A model generated the notes under the pieces. It worked only from the letters and a program-made list of their open reading frames with translations. It was not told the DNA's origin and searched no databases. Position numbers and translations under genes: made by a program. This document shows positions 1 through 6,882 of a stretch of DNA of 12,553 bases, one piece after another. Position 1 is the first letter of the stretch. Each line of letters starts with the position of its first letter. Origin of the DNA: Bacillota bacterium (GTDB lineage: Bacteria; Bacillota; Clostridia; Christensenellales; SZUA-584); assembly GCA_023441905.1 (NCBI GenBank), contig JAEZNC010000132.1, positions 1-12,553 on the forward strand. Direction: 5' to 3'.

Positions 1-1368
1 ATCGCCCGCCATGAAGAACGCGCCCTCGGGAATATCGTCCACCTCGCCATCTACCACAGCGCGGAAGCTTTCAATTGTGCGCTCAAGCGGCACGTACTTA
101 CCCGGAATGCCCGAGAACACCTCGGCCACCGACATCGGCTGAGAGAAGAAACGCTGTATCTTTCTCGCACGATACACGATGGTTTTGTCGGTATCGCTTA
201 AATCCTCCATACCGAGAATCGCGATGATGTCCTGCAGCTCTTTGTAACGCTGGAGCACTTCCTGCACACGGCGCGCGACGTTGTAATGCTTTTCGCCGAC
301 AATACGCGGGTCGAGTATACGCGAAGAGGATTCCAGCGGATTGATTGCGGGATAGATACCGAGCTCGGCAATCTGGCGCGACAGCACAGTTGTAGCGTCA
401 AGATGCGTGAACGTCGTGGCCGGCGCGGGGTCTGTCAGGTCGTCTGCGGGCACATAAATGGCCTGCACCGATGTGATCGAGCCGCCTTTTGTGGATGTGA
501 TGCGCTCCTGCAGCGCGCCCAGCTCATACGCAAGCGTCGGCTGGTATCCCACCGCGGACGGAATACGCCCGAGCAGTGCCGATACCTCGGAACCGGCCTG
601 TATGAAACGGTAAATGTTGTCGATAAACAGCAGCACATCCTGATGTTCCTCGTCCCGAAGCTGTTCCGCAAGTGTCAGCCCCGTAAACGCGACGCGCATT
701 CTTGAACCCGGCGGCTCGTTCATTTGCCCGAAAGCGAGGCATGTTTTCTCAATAACGCCGGATTCGCTCATATCTTCAATCAGTTCGTTGCCCTCACGGC
801 TTCTTTCGCCCACGCCGCAGAACACGCTGTAACCGCCGTGCTCCGTCGCGATATTGCGGATCAGCTCCATGATAAGCACTGTTTTGCCCACGCCCGCGCC
901 GCCGAACAGACCGATCTTGCCGCCTTTGGCGTACGGTGCCAGCAGGTCAATCACCTTGATGCCCGTCTCAAACTGCTCTGTGGCCGGATTCTGATCGGCA
1001 AACTTGGGCGGCTGGCGGTGAATCGGCAGCCTGACAGCCGCATTGATGGGGCCTTTGCCGTCGATAGGCTCGCCGATCGCGTTCATCACGCGGCCGAGCG
1101 CCTTTTGACCCACAGGCACGGTGATACGGTCTCCCGTGTTGATGACCGCAAGCCCGCAATAAAGGCCTTCCGTCGCATGCAATGCAATACAGCGTACGGT
1201 ATCGTCACCGATATGCATGGCCACTTCCATCCAGACCTCGCGGTCTCCGAGCCTGATGACCAGCGCGTTGTATATGGCAGGCATGTGGCCGTCGTAGAAT
1301 TTAACGTCCAGCACGGGCCCCGTGATACGTATCAATTCGCCTTTATTGACGATATTGTAATCATCCAT
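1..1368 (-). CDS. atpD: F-type ATP synthase subunit beta (3' end outside window)
   Basis: Catalytic subunit of the F1 sector, which makes or hydrolyses ATP at the alpha/beta interfaces. The 456 codons present read without interruption. Visible motifs are the Walker A loop GGAGVGKT at residues 156-163, GERSREGNE with the catalytic glutamate, the Walker B strand LLFIDNIYRF, and RIPSAVGYQ. The frame is still open at base 1 with PEGAFFMAGD, which in other beta subunits lies about ten residues before the end, so only a short tail (and probably atpC) lies outside. The ATG is set by an AGGAG site six bases upstream that overlaps the atpG stop. The DELSEED loop reads EDLSDTD (residues 388-394), a mild departure from the usual sequence. 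It is last in this window of the atp operon, 9 bases after atpG. Confidence 0.97.
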   Translation of the reverse strand, partial: MDDYNIVNKGELIRITGPVLDVKFYDGHMPAIYNALVIRLGDREVWMEVAMHIGDDTVRCIALHATEGLYCGLAVINTGDRITVPVGQKALGRVMNAIGEPIDGKGPINAAVRLPIHRQPPKFADQNPATEQFETGIKVIDLLAPYAKGGKIGLFGGAGVGKTVLIMELIRNIATEHGGYSVFCGVGERSREGNELIEDMSESGVIEKTCLAFGQMNEPPGSRMRVAFTGLTLAEQLRDEEHQDVLLFIDNIYRFIQAGSEVSALLGRIPSAVGYQPTLAYELGALQERITSTKGGSITSVQAIYVPADDLTDPAPATTFTHLDATTVLSRQIAELGIYPAINPLESSSRILDPRIVGEKHYNVARRVQEVLQRYKELQDIIAILGMEDLSDTDKTIVYRARKIQRFFSQPMSVAEVFSGIPGKYVPLERTIESFRAVVDGEVDDIPEGAFFMAGD

Positions 1369-1377
1369 ATTCTACTC

Positions 1378-2241
1378 CTATTTCAATGCATCGAGCGCCC
1401 CGATAATTTCGGAGATCTCGTTGGTTATGGCAAACTGGCGCGCTCTGTTGTACTCCTTAGTCAGGCTCTCAATCATCTCTTCGGCATTGTTGGTCGCGTT
1501 TTCCATCGCTGTCATGCGGGCGCACTGCTCGCTCGCATAGCTTTGCACGAGGCAGCCGTACACGAGACCGATAATATACTGCGGCACCAGCACGTCAAAT
1601 ACCTCCTTGGGAGTCGGATGGTAAAAAAGCTCCGCACTGTATTGTGCTTCCTCAGTCACGTCGATCACGTTTTCTTTGCAGAGAGGCAGCAGTCTGATGA
1701 CGCGCGCTTCCTGACGCATCACGGATATAAATTTGGTATACACCACATACACTTGGTCCATGATGCCGTTATCATACAGCTCAAGGATATCGCTCGTGAT
1801 ATTGCGCGCGTTGAAAAGCGACGGATTCTGCGAGACATGGAGGAACTCAACGTCTACCATCTGGCCGCGGCGCTCGAAAAAGGCACGGGCCATATGCCCC
1901 ACGGTCAGAATATACTTATCGGGAAACCGCTGCATGTGATCAACCGCAAGATTGAGCACATTGTGATTATAACCGCCGCACATGCCCTTGTCGGCTGCGA
2001 TCACAATATAAGCGGCTTTTTTTCCTCTGCTCTCGCCCACATACGGATGGTCGAGCTCGCTCGTATGTGAAAAGATATCCTTTAAAGCAGACTGTACACG
2101 TTCAAAATGCACATGGTTCGACTCATATTTGTTGATGGCCTTTTTCATTTTGGACGTGGATATGAGGTGCATCGCACGCGTAATCTGCTCTGTTTCGGAA
2201 ATCGAGCGAATACTGTGCTTAATGTCTGCCATGCTCGCCAT
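1378..2241 (-). CDS. atpG: F-type ATP synthase subunit gamma
   Basis: Central rotor shaft of F1, linking c-ring rotation to conformational change in the three beta subunits. It has 287 residues, a normal family length. The N-terminal coiled-coil helix contains IKHSIRSISETEQITRAMHL and STSKMKKA. The middle Rossmann-like part contains AADKGMCGGYN (the usual form is SDRGLCGG). The C-terminal helix has ENATNNAEEMIESLTKEYNRARQ followed by ITNEISEIIGALDAL, the classic gamma ending. The start ATG shares one base with the atpA stop (TAATG), and GAGGA lies nine bases upstream. A second in-frame ATG three codons later is possible but too far from that site. The tight coupling fits coordinated subunit synthesis. 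Confidence 0.97.
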   Translation of the reverse strand: MASMADIKHSIRSISETEQITRAMHLISTSKMKKAINKYESNHVHFERVQSALKDIFSHTSELDHPYVGESRGKKAAYIVIAADKGMCGGYNHNVLNLAVDHMQRFPDKYILTVGHMARAFFERRGQMVDVEFLHVSQNPSLFNARNITSDILELYDNGIMDQVYVVYTKFISVMRQEARVIRLLPLCKENVIDVTEEAQYSAELFYHPTPKEVFDVLVPQYIIGLVYGCLVQSYASEQCARMTAMENATNNAEEMIESLTKEYNRARQFAITNEISEIIGALDALK

Positions 2242-4052
2242 TATGCGTTTTCCTCTTCTTCCAGTTTAATACCGTTCTGCTGGCAATACAATTTCAGAAA
2301 ATCCTCGGCGGCCTTTTTAAGTGAAGCGATTGCGGAATCCGACAAATCACCCGATTTGTTGATGCCGATGCGCACTTCCGGAAAATTCGTATCGACGTAC
2401 TGCAGATACTGGCTCAAAAACGGCTTGACATGCGTCATCGGCAGCTTCACCAAGTACTTATTCACAGCCACATAGAGCATAATGACCTGGCTGGCCATTT
2501 GAATCGGAGAATACTGCCCCTGCTTCAATGATTCGGTCAGCCGCGCACCCTGCTCAAGTGTTTCGCGCGTCGTCTTGTCAAGGTCAGACGCGAACTGTGC
2601 AAACACAGCCAACTCACGGTATTGCGCAAGGTCAAGGCGCAGACGCCCGGCCACCTTTCTCATGGCCTTTGTCTGGGCGCTGCCGCCCACGCGCGACACC
2701 GACAGGCCGACGTTGACCGCCGGACGTATGCCCGCGTTGAAAAGCTCGGATTCAAGAAATATCTGTCCGTCGGTGATGGATATCACGTTAGTCGGTATGT
2801 AAGCGGAAATATCGCCCGCCATCGTCTCGATGATAGGCAGCGCCGTCATTGACCCGCCGCCATGCTCATCGTTTAATTTGGCGGCACGCTCTAGCAGGCG
2901 CGAATGCAAATAGAAAACATCACCCGGGTAGGCTTCGCGGCCCGGCGGCCGGCGCAGCAGCAGCGACATCGTTCTGTAAGCCACCGCATGCTTACTTAAA
3001 TCATCGTAAACGATCAGCACATCCTTGCCGCTATGCATAAACTCTTCGGCTATCGCGCAGCCCGCGTATGGGGCAATATACTGCATAGATGGCAGGTCAC
3101 TGCCCGTGGAAACCACGACAACCGTGTAATCGAGTGCGCCTTCCTCTTCGAGCGTCTGAATGATGGACGCGATTGTGGATGCCTTCTGACCAATGGCCAC
3201 GTATACGCAATAGACGTCTTTGCCCTTTTGATTGAGTATCGTATCAACAGCAACGGCCGTCTTACCCGTCTGCCTGTCACCGATGATCAGCTCTCTTTGG
3301 CCTTTGCCGATCGGGATCATGCTGTCGATTGACAAAATACCCGTTTCAAGAGACTGCTTGACACCCGTTCTGTCAAATATATGCGGCGCTTCCGCTTCAA
3401 TCGTGCGGTAGTTCGATGCCGCAATCTTGCCTTTGTTGTCCATCGGCACGCCGAGCGGGCTCACAATGCGCCCCAGCAGCACTTCTCCGACGGGTACCTG
3501 CACAACGGTGCCCGTATTTCGCACAGTCGAGCCTTCAATCACATCATTGGCGCCGCTGAGCAGCACCGCACCTAGGCTCTCTTTTGAAAGATTCATGACG
3601 ATACCGTAAGCGCCGCTTTCAAACTCAAGCAGCTCGCCGTACTTGCAGCCTTCTAGGCCGGCCACATGAACGATCCCGTCTCCCGCATAGGTGACAGTAC
3701 CCACTTCGGTGGTATCGATATTGCCCGCGAACTTGTCGATTCTTTCTCTGGCCGCTTCGCTGAATTCCTCAGCATCGAAGTCGAGATCAAAATCACCCGC
3801 CTCAAGAGCATCCTCCTGATACGGCGTTTCTGTATCGATAATATAATTTTTTATCTTCCCCAAATGAGAACGGACGCTTCTGTCGTAGACCTTGTTATTA
3901 ATGACCACAACAAAACCGCCCAACAACTCAGGAACGACCTCAGTTTTAAACGTAATATCCGTTCCTGTCAGGGCTTCAAAGCGCTTTTTTATCGACTGAA
4001 CGGTCAGCTCGTCGAGCGGCACAGCCGATTTGAGTTTTCCTTCGATAACCAC
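2241..4052 (-). CDS. atpA: F-type ATP synthase alpha subunit fused to delta C-terminal domain
   Basis: A 603-residue alpha subunit, about 95 residues longer than usual. Residues 94-603 are a full alpha: the N-terminal helix EEFSEAARERIDKF, the beta-barrel start EVGTVTYAGDGIVHVAGL, Walker A GDRQTGKT at 258-265, the RRPPGREAYPGDVFYLHSRLLERA block, and SVSRVGG with the interface arginine R454. Residues 1-72 are not alpha. They match the C-terminal domain of delta (OSCP): SAVPLDEL, then E..TGTDITFKTEV.PELLGGFVV, then VYDRSVRSHLGKIKNY, like IDGSVRGRLERL in standard delta. Residues 73-95 form a strongly acidic linker. The start is GTG, directly abutting the atpF TAA, with GAGAGG nine bases upstream. 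There is no in-frame start codon in the linker, so a separate alpha is not expected. The delta N-terminal domain is missing from this operon. Confidence 0.95.
   Translation of the reverse strand: MVIEGKLKSAVPLDELTVQSIKKRFEALTGTDITFKTEVVPELLGGFVVVINNKVYDRSVRSHLGKIKNYIIDTETPYQEDALEAGDFDLDFDAEEFSEAARERIDKFAGNIDTTEVGTVTYAGDGIVHVAGLEGCKYGELLEFESGAYGIVMNLSKESLGAVLLSGANDVIEGSTVRNTGTVVQVPVGEVLLGRIVSPLGVPMDNKGKIAASNYRTIEAEAPHIFDRTGVKQSLETGILSIDSMIPIGKGQRELIIGDRQTGKTAVAVDTILNQKGKDVYCVYVAIGQKASTIASIIQTLEEEGALDYTVVVVSTGSDLPSMQYIAPYAGCAIAEEFMHSGKDVLIVYDDLSKHAVAYRTMSLLLRRPPGREAYPGDVFYLHSRLLERAAKLNDEHGGGSMTALPIIETMAGDISAYIPTNVISITDGQIFLESELFNAGIRPAVNVGLSVSRVGGSAQTKAMRKVAGRLRLDLAQYRELAVFAQFASDLDKTTRETLEQGARLTESLKQGQYSPIQMASQVIMLYVAVNKYLVKLPMTHVKPFLSQYLQYVDTNFPEVRIGINKSGDLSDSAIASLKKAAEDFLKLYCQQNGIKLEEEENA
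3812..3817 (-). other. Shine-Dalgarno-like AGGAGG inside the delta/alpha linker
   Basis: Within the linker codons for Gln-Glu-Asp (residues 79-81 of the fused alpha subunit) the mRNA reads a perfect AGGAGG. No in-frame ATG, GTG or TTG follows at usable distance, and a nearby TTG is out of frame. It could be a remnant of the ribosome-binding site of a once separate atpA, an element that pauses ribosomes between the two domains, or simple codon chance. Confidence 0.35.
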
Positions 4053-4532
4053 TTATCCCACCCTCTCAAAGAACTCGTCAATGATCTTATGGTTATCGTC
4101 CAAAGAAATTTCTCTTTCCAGCACCTTCTCCGCAATCTGTATGCTCATCTCCGCGATCTGTTTGCGCATATCCTGACGTGCCTGGACCTTCTCCGCTTCA
4201 ATCTCTTTCTTCGCTCTCACCACAAGGCTTCTCGCGTGTTCTTTAGCGTTGTCAAGTATTTCCCGTGCATGATCCCGAGCCATCTCATTACTTCTTGTAA
4301 TAAGTTCGGCAGCTTCGTTATGCGCCTCTGCCATCAGATGCTCATATTCTTCCTTTTGCTGTATCAACTGTTTCTCACGTACGTCGAGCTCGTCGATTCT
4401 GTCAGAAACCATATGTTCACGTTGTTTCATGAACTTTAAAATCGGCTTGTATATAAGCAGTTTCAGCACGAAGAACATGATAACGACATTTAATACATGC
4501 AGGCCGATCTGCAAAGGTTCTATTTGCAGCAT
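4053..4532 (-). CDS. atpF: F-type ATP synthase subunit b (peripheral stalk)
   Basis: Membrane-anchored peripheral stalk subunit that dimerises and holds F1 against the rotating c-ring. It has 159 residues, standard length. One membrane helix lies at about residues 10-30 (LHVLNVVIMFFVLKLLIYKPI), followed by a long charged helix for the right-handed coiled coil (about 35-140), with the usual AEAHNEAAELI and ARQDMRKQIAEMSIQIAEKVL segments. It ends normally in IDEFFERVG. The start is fixed by GAGGT six bases upstream of ATG. It follows atpE by 41 bases and its stop abuts the atpA start. Since the full delta is absent, its C-terminus presumably binds the delta-like domain on alpha; that is inference. 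Confidence 0.95.
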   Translation of the reverse strand: MLQIEPLQIGLHVLNVVIMFFVLKLLIYKPILKFMKQREHMVSDRIDELDVREKQLIQQKEEYEHLMAEAHNEAAELITRSNEMARDHAREILDNAKEHARSLVVRAKKEIEAEKVQARQDMRKQIAEMSIQIAEKVLEREISLDDNHKIIDEFFERVG

Positions 4533-4573
4533 AGTTACACCTCACTTAATGGTCGGTTCTGTATCGCTCCCGG

Positions 4574-4795
4574 TTAAATCTTACCCATCATGAGAATCGC
4601 GATAACAAATCCGTAAATCGCTGTCGTCTCGGCAAAAGCAAGGCCGATCAGCAGCATCGCGTTGATCTTGCCGCTCGCTTCGGGCTGCCGCGCCACTGCT
4701 TCTGCCGCTTTGCTTGTGGCAATACCCATGCCGATACCCGCGCCCACGCCAGTGAAAACCGCAATACCCACGCCGATGGCTATAAGTGCTGTCAT
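4574..4795 (-). CDS. atpE: F-type ATP synthase subunit c (rotor ring proteolipid)
   Basis: A 73-residue hairpin of two membrane helices that oligomerises into the ion-translocating rotor ring. Helix 1 is glycine-rich (GVGAGIGMGIA), the polar loop is ARQPE (residues 35-39), and helix 2 carries the ion-binding carboxylate E56 in AFAETTAIYG. Set against the Na+-binding c subunit of Ilyobacter tartaricus (remembered: Q32, V63, E65, S66, T67, Y70), the equivalents here are M23, F54, E56, T57, T58 and Y61. The polar E-T-T...Y part is kept and the glutamine ligand is lost, so the coupling ion is uncertain. GGAGG lies nine bases before ATG. Confidence 0.96.
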   Translation of the reverse strand: MTALIAIGVGIAVFTGVGAGIGMGIATSKAAEAVARQPEASGKINAMLLIGLAFAETTAIYGFVIAILMMGKI

Positions 4796-4826
4796 GATTG
4801 TTTACCTCCAGTAATAATAAACTATT

Positions 4827-5540
4827 CTATCTTTTAGCCCCGTACATCACCGTTTCCTCCATAAAAGAGAGGGTGAGGACGAGGAATATATACGTTTGTA
4901 TACCCACGTGGAACAGGTTGAAATAAATGGCCAGCACGGCCGGAATGCCGATAGCCACAACGCCGTAGAGCAGATCCATCACAACCAGCCCCGCGAACAT
5001 ATTGCCGAAAAGACGGAACGAGAGTGAGACAGGAATGACCGCATGGGTGACCAAATTGATGGGCAGCATAAACGCCTTGGGCTTCACAAACCATTTGAGA
5101 CGGCCGAAAAAGCCCGTATAATAAAAACCGAACGCATTGATGAGCACAAACGACATCAACGCGATTGCTATGGTAAAGTTGATATCCGTGGTCGGCGGGC
5201 GAAAACCGAAGAGCTCTAAGAAGCTAGTGCTCACTATCATCACCGCAATTGTAAAGATATATGCCGCATAGGATGCACCGCGTTTGCCGAGCTGGGAATT
5301 CGTGAATTTCTCGCAAAACTCCACAAACATCTCGAGTACGTTCTGAATACCTTTGGGAATTGTTTTAAACTTTGGGATAATAAGCACGCGTATCAGAACA
5401 GCGACAACAAGCAAAATAAACATGACAATCCATGTGAGTAAAAGTGTTTCATTGATCTCCAACCCGAAAATAGAGACTTTAGGAGGCGTTACCGTCACTT
5501 CTTCCATTTCCAAAGCTATGAAGCCCAGCCCCGTAGACAT
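4827..5540 (-). CDS. atpB: F-type ATP synthase subunit a
   Basis: Membrane stator subunit that forms the two ion half-channels against the c-ring. It is a hydrophobic protein with several membrane helices. The essential arginine lies in SLSFRLFGNMFAG, corresponding to E. coli R210, and FRPPTTDIN and QTYIFLVLTLSFMEE are other family blocks. The chosen start is the ATG at 5540 (MSTGLGF, 237 residues), with GGTGG eight bases upstream and the atpI stop five bases before it. A GTG four codons upstream (5552, 241 residues), overlapping the atpI end by eight bases, is the alternative. It sits second in the atp cluster, 31 bases before atpE. Confidence 0.94.
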   Translation of the reverse strand: MSTGLGFIALEMEEVTVTPPKVSIFGLEINETLLLTWIVMFILLVVAVLIRVLIIPKFKTIPKGIQNVLEMFVEFCEKFTNSQLGKRGASYAAYIFTIAVMIVSTSFLELFGFRPPTTDINFTIAIALMSFVLINAFGFYYTGFFGRLKWFVKPKAFMLPINLVTHAVIPVSLSFRLFGNMFAGLVVMDLLYGVVAIGIPAVLAIYFNLFHVGIQTYIFLVLTLSFMEETVMYGAKR

Positions 5541-5544
5541 AAGC

Positions 5545-5859
5545 TCAACCACCTTTGCTGCCGTCCTTTCCGTCCGTGATGACGCGGTTTAAATCATGTT
5601 TCTTTCTCTGTCGAATATTGTTCAACACAAATGCGGTGATAAGCCCGAGCAGCATACCGCCCGCTGTCCAGATCACATGTGTCAGCGACACTGTTGAAAT
5701 GAGGACTATAATAAACACAATCAATGCCATTTTTACAAGCAGTAAAAATGCACCCAATATCTTCGTTCTGCTATTGTCTCCAAGTATCATCTTACCGAAT
5801 GTGTACAATCCCATTACCTGCAACACCCCGATACAGATACCGACAAATAAACTCCACAT
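5545..5859 (-). CDS. AtpI-like small membrane protein
   Basis: A 104-residue protein with about three or four hydrophobic segments (roughly residues 2-24, 33-56 and 59-82) and a short, charged C-terminal tail (RQRKKHD...DGKDGSKGG). Its size, topology and place directly before atpB match the AtpI/UncI group, thought to help c-ring assembly or Mg2+ handling, but sequence similarity in that group is weak, so the name rests mostly on context. The only usable start is the ATG at 5859, because an in-frame TAG lies three codons upstream. No clear Shine-Dalgarno is seen. A promoter-like TTGCAT-17-TACAAT ends just before it, so the mRNA might begin almost at the ATG. Confidence 0.8.
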   Translation of the reverse strand: MWSLFVGICIGVLQVMGLYTFGKMILGDNSRTKILGAFLLLVKMALIVFIIVLISTVSLTHVIWTAGGMLLGLITAFVLNNIRQRKKHDLNRVITDGKDGSKGG

Positions 5860-5867
5860 AACTATCT

Positions 5868-5896
5868 ATTGTAATCAGAACGCTTCGAAAATGCAA
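5868..5896 (-). promoter_or_regulatory. Candidate internal promoter before atpI
   Basis: On the minus strand TTGCAT (5891-5896) and TACAAT (5868-5873) are separated by 17 bases. The predicted start would be near 5861, only about two bases before the atpI ATG, giving a nearly leaderless mRNA. It overlaps the end of the acetyltransferase gene. The -35 box is weak, so this is tentative. Confidence 0.35.
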
Positions 5897-6882
5897 GTCT
5901 TCCGCGGCACAAAAAAGCGGTTAACGCCTATGTCCCGCCGGTCTGTACCGCAGTGGACAAGATGCGCGAGTTCGGCCACACTCAGCCGGTGTTCACACCC
6001 GCCTGCTGTGCTGTTCCACAAAGCAAAATCATCCACAATATCGACGTACTCAAGCAGTTCCTGCGCGCCAAAAGCATCAAGCAGCGCCTTGGTATCCACC
6101 ACACGTGCCATGCCGTGCTTGATGCCGCCTTTGCCGTCCGATGGTATAGTGTATTCGGCATGCCGATGTCCCTGTGACAGCACGTGCGTAAGCATCGCCC
6201 CGATATCTTCCTCGTCCCGATAGACCGTTTCGATGATGTCGGCTTTATCATTTTCGCTGTAATAAAGCATATAAGCGCAGGCCCGGTCATCCTTAATCAG
6301 CACGGCGCAGCGTCCGCCGTCGCTTTTGAGCTCTCCCAGGCGCCACATCCACTCTTGTCTGCCTCTCACCACATACCCATCGTACAGCTTCATCATGCGG
6401 TTATAAAGCGGCGAGAGCACGGAAGCGTCCATGGTTTCAATGATATCGGTACCGCGCAGACGTCGTGCCCCGCTGACAGTCTGTCGGTTCACATACGAGT
6501 ATGCCGTCCAGCCGAAATTCTCGTAGAACGCATGACTGAACGGGTACAGATGGGTGATGAATATGCCGCGCTGCCGAAGCAGCCCAAGCGATTCCAGCAG
6601 CATCGTGCGCATCAGCCCTTCGCCGCGGCGGCTTAAAGATGTGGCCACACCTGCGATAAATGCCGATTTAACCGGCCTGTCTTGTATACGGATCGTATAC
6701 GGAATCATGTGGACAATGGAAATGAGCTTTCCGTTCTCAAACATGCACAGCGAATTACCGTCCAACACCTTGTTTGCAAAGTACCAGTCTATAAACGCAT
6801 CCGTATCGCCGAACGCTTCTTTCCAGAGCGCTTTCGCCAGAGGCCGCTCGTCCTCTAAAAGCAGGCGGATATCTTTGCTCAT
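5875..6882 (-). CDS. GNAT family acetyltransferase, Eis-like
   Basis: A 335-residue protein of the Eis-like type (tandem GNAT folds, often with an SCP2-like tail), which uses acetyl-CoA to acetylate an amine substrate that cannot be deduced here. The N-terminal GNAT is visible: an acetyl-CoA loop GVATSLSRRGEGL (about 78-90), then YPFSHAFYENFGW (113-125), the characteristic Eis-family block after the first GNAT core. The C-terminal half is less conserved. The chosen start is the ATG at 6882, whose ATGA overlaps the TGA of the upstream DUF2156 gene. A longer TTG reading at 6918 lies inside that gene and is unlikely. The overlap shows translational coupling with the DUF2156 protein, a pairing seen in gut Clostridia. 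It ends 15 bases before the AtpI-like gene. Confidence 0.85.
   Translation of the reverse strand: MSKDIRLLLEDERPLAKALWKEAFGDTDAFIDWYFANKVLDGNSLCMFENGKLISIVHMIPYTIRIQDRPVKSAFIAGVATSLSRRGEGLMRTMLLESLGLLRQRGIFITHLYPFSHAFYENFGWTAYSYVNRQTVSGARRLRGTDIIETMDASVLSPLYNRMMKLYDGYVVRGRQEWMWRLGELKSDGGRCAVLIKDDRACAYMLYYSENDKADIIETVYRDEEDIGAMLTHVLSQGHRHAEYTIPSDGKGGIKHGMARVVDTKALLDAFGAQELLEYVDIVDDFALWNSTAGGCEHRLSVAELAHLVHCGTDRRDIGVNRFFVPRKTCIFEAF

Noticed and set aside
724..2070. 448-codon plus-strand open frame across atpD and atpG
   Set aside because: It is antisense to two clearly conserved genes, has no ribosome-binding site, and its residues mirror the codon bias of the real genes.
2241..4052. Sequencing frameshift as the cause of the long alpha subunit
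   Set aside because: The extra N-terminus is in frame with a proper start and ribosome-binding site, and the missing delta N-terminal domain is absent in all frames because atpF abuts it. An assembly deletion remains possible but has no visible sign.
3666..4439. 257-codon plus-strand open frame across atpA/atpF
   Set aside because: Antisense shadow of two intact ATP synthase genes; no family features.
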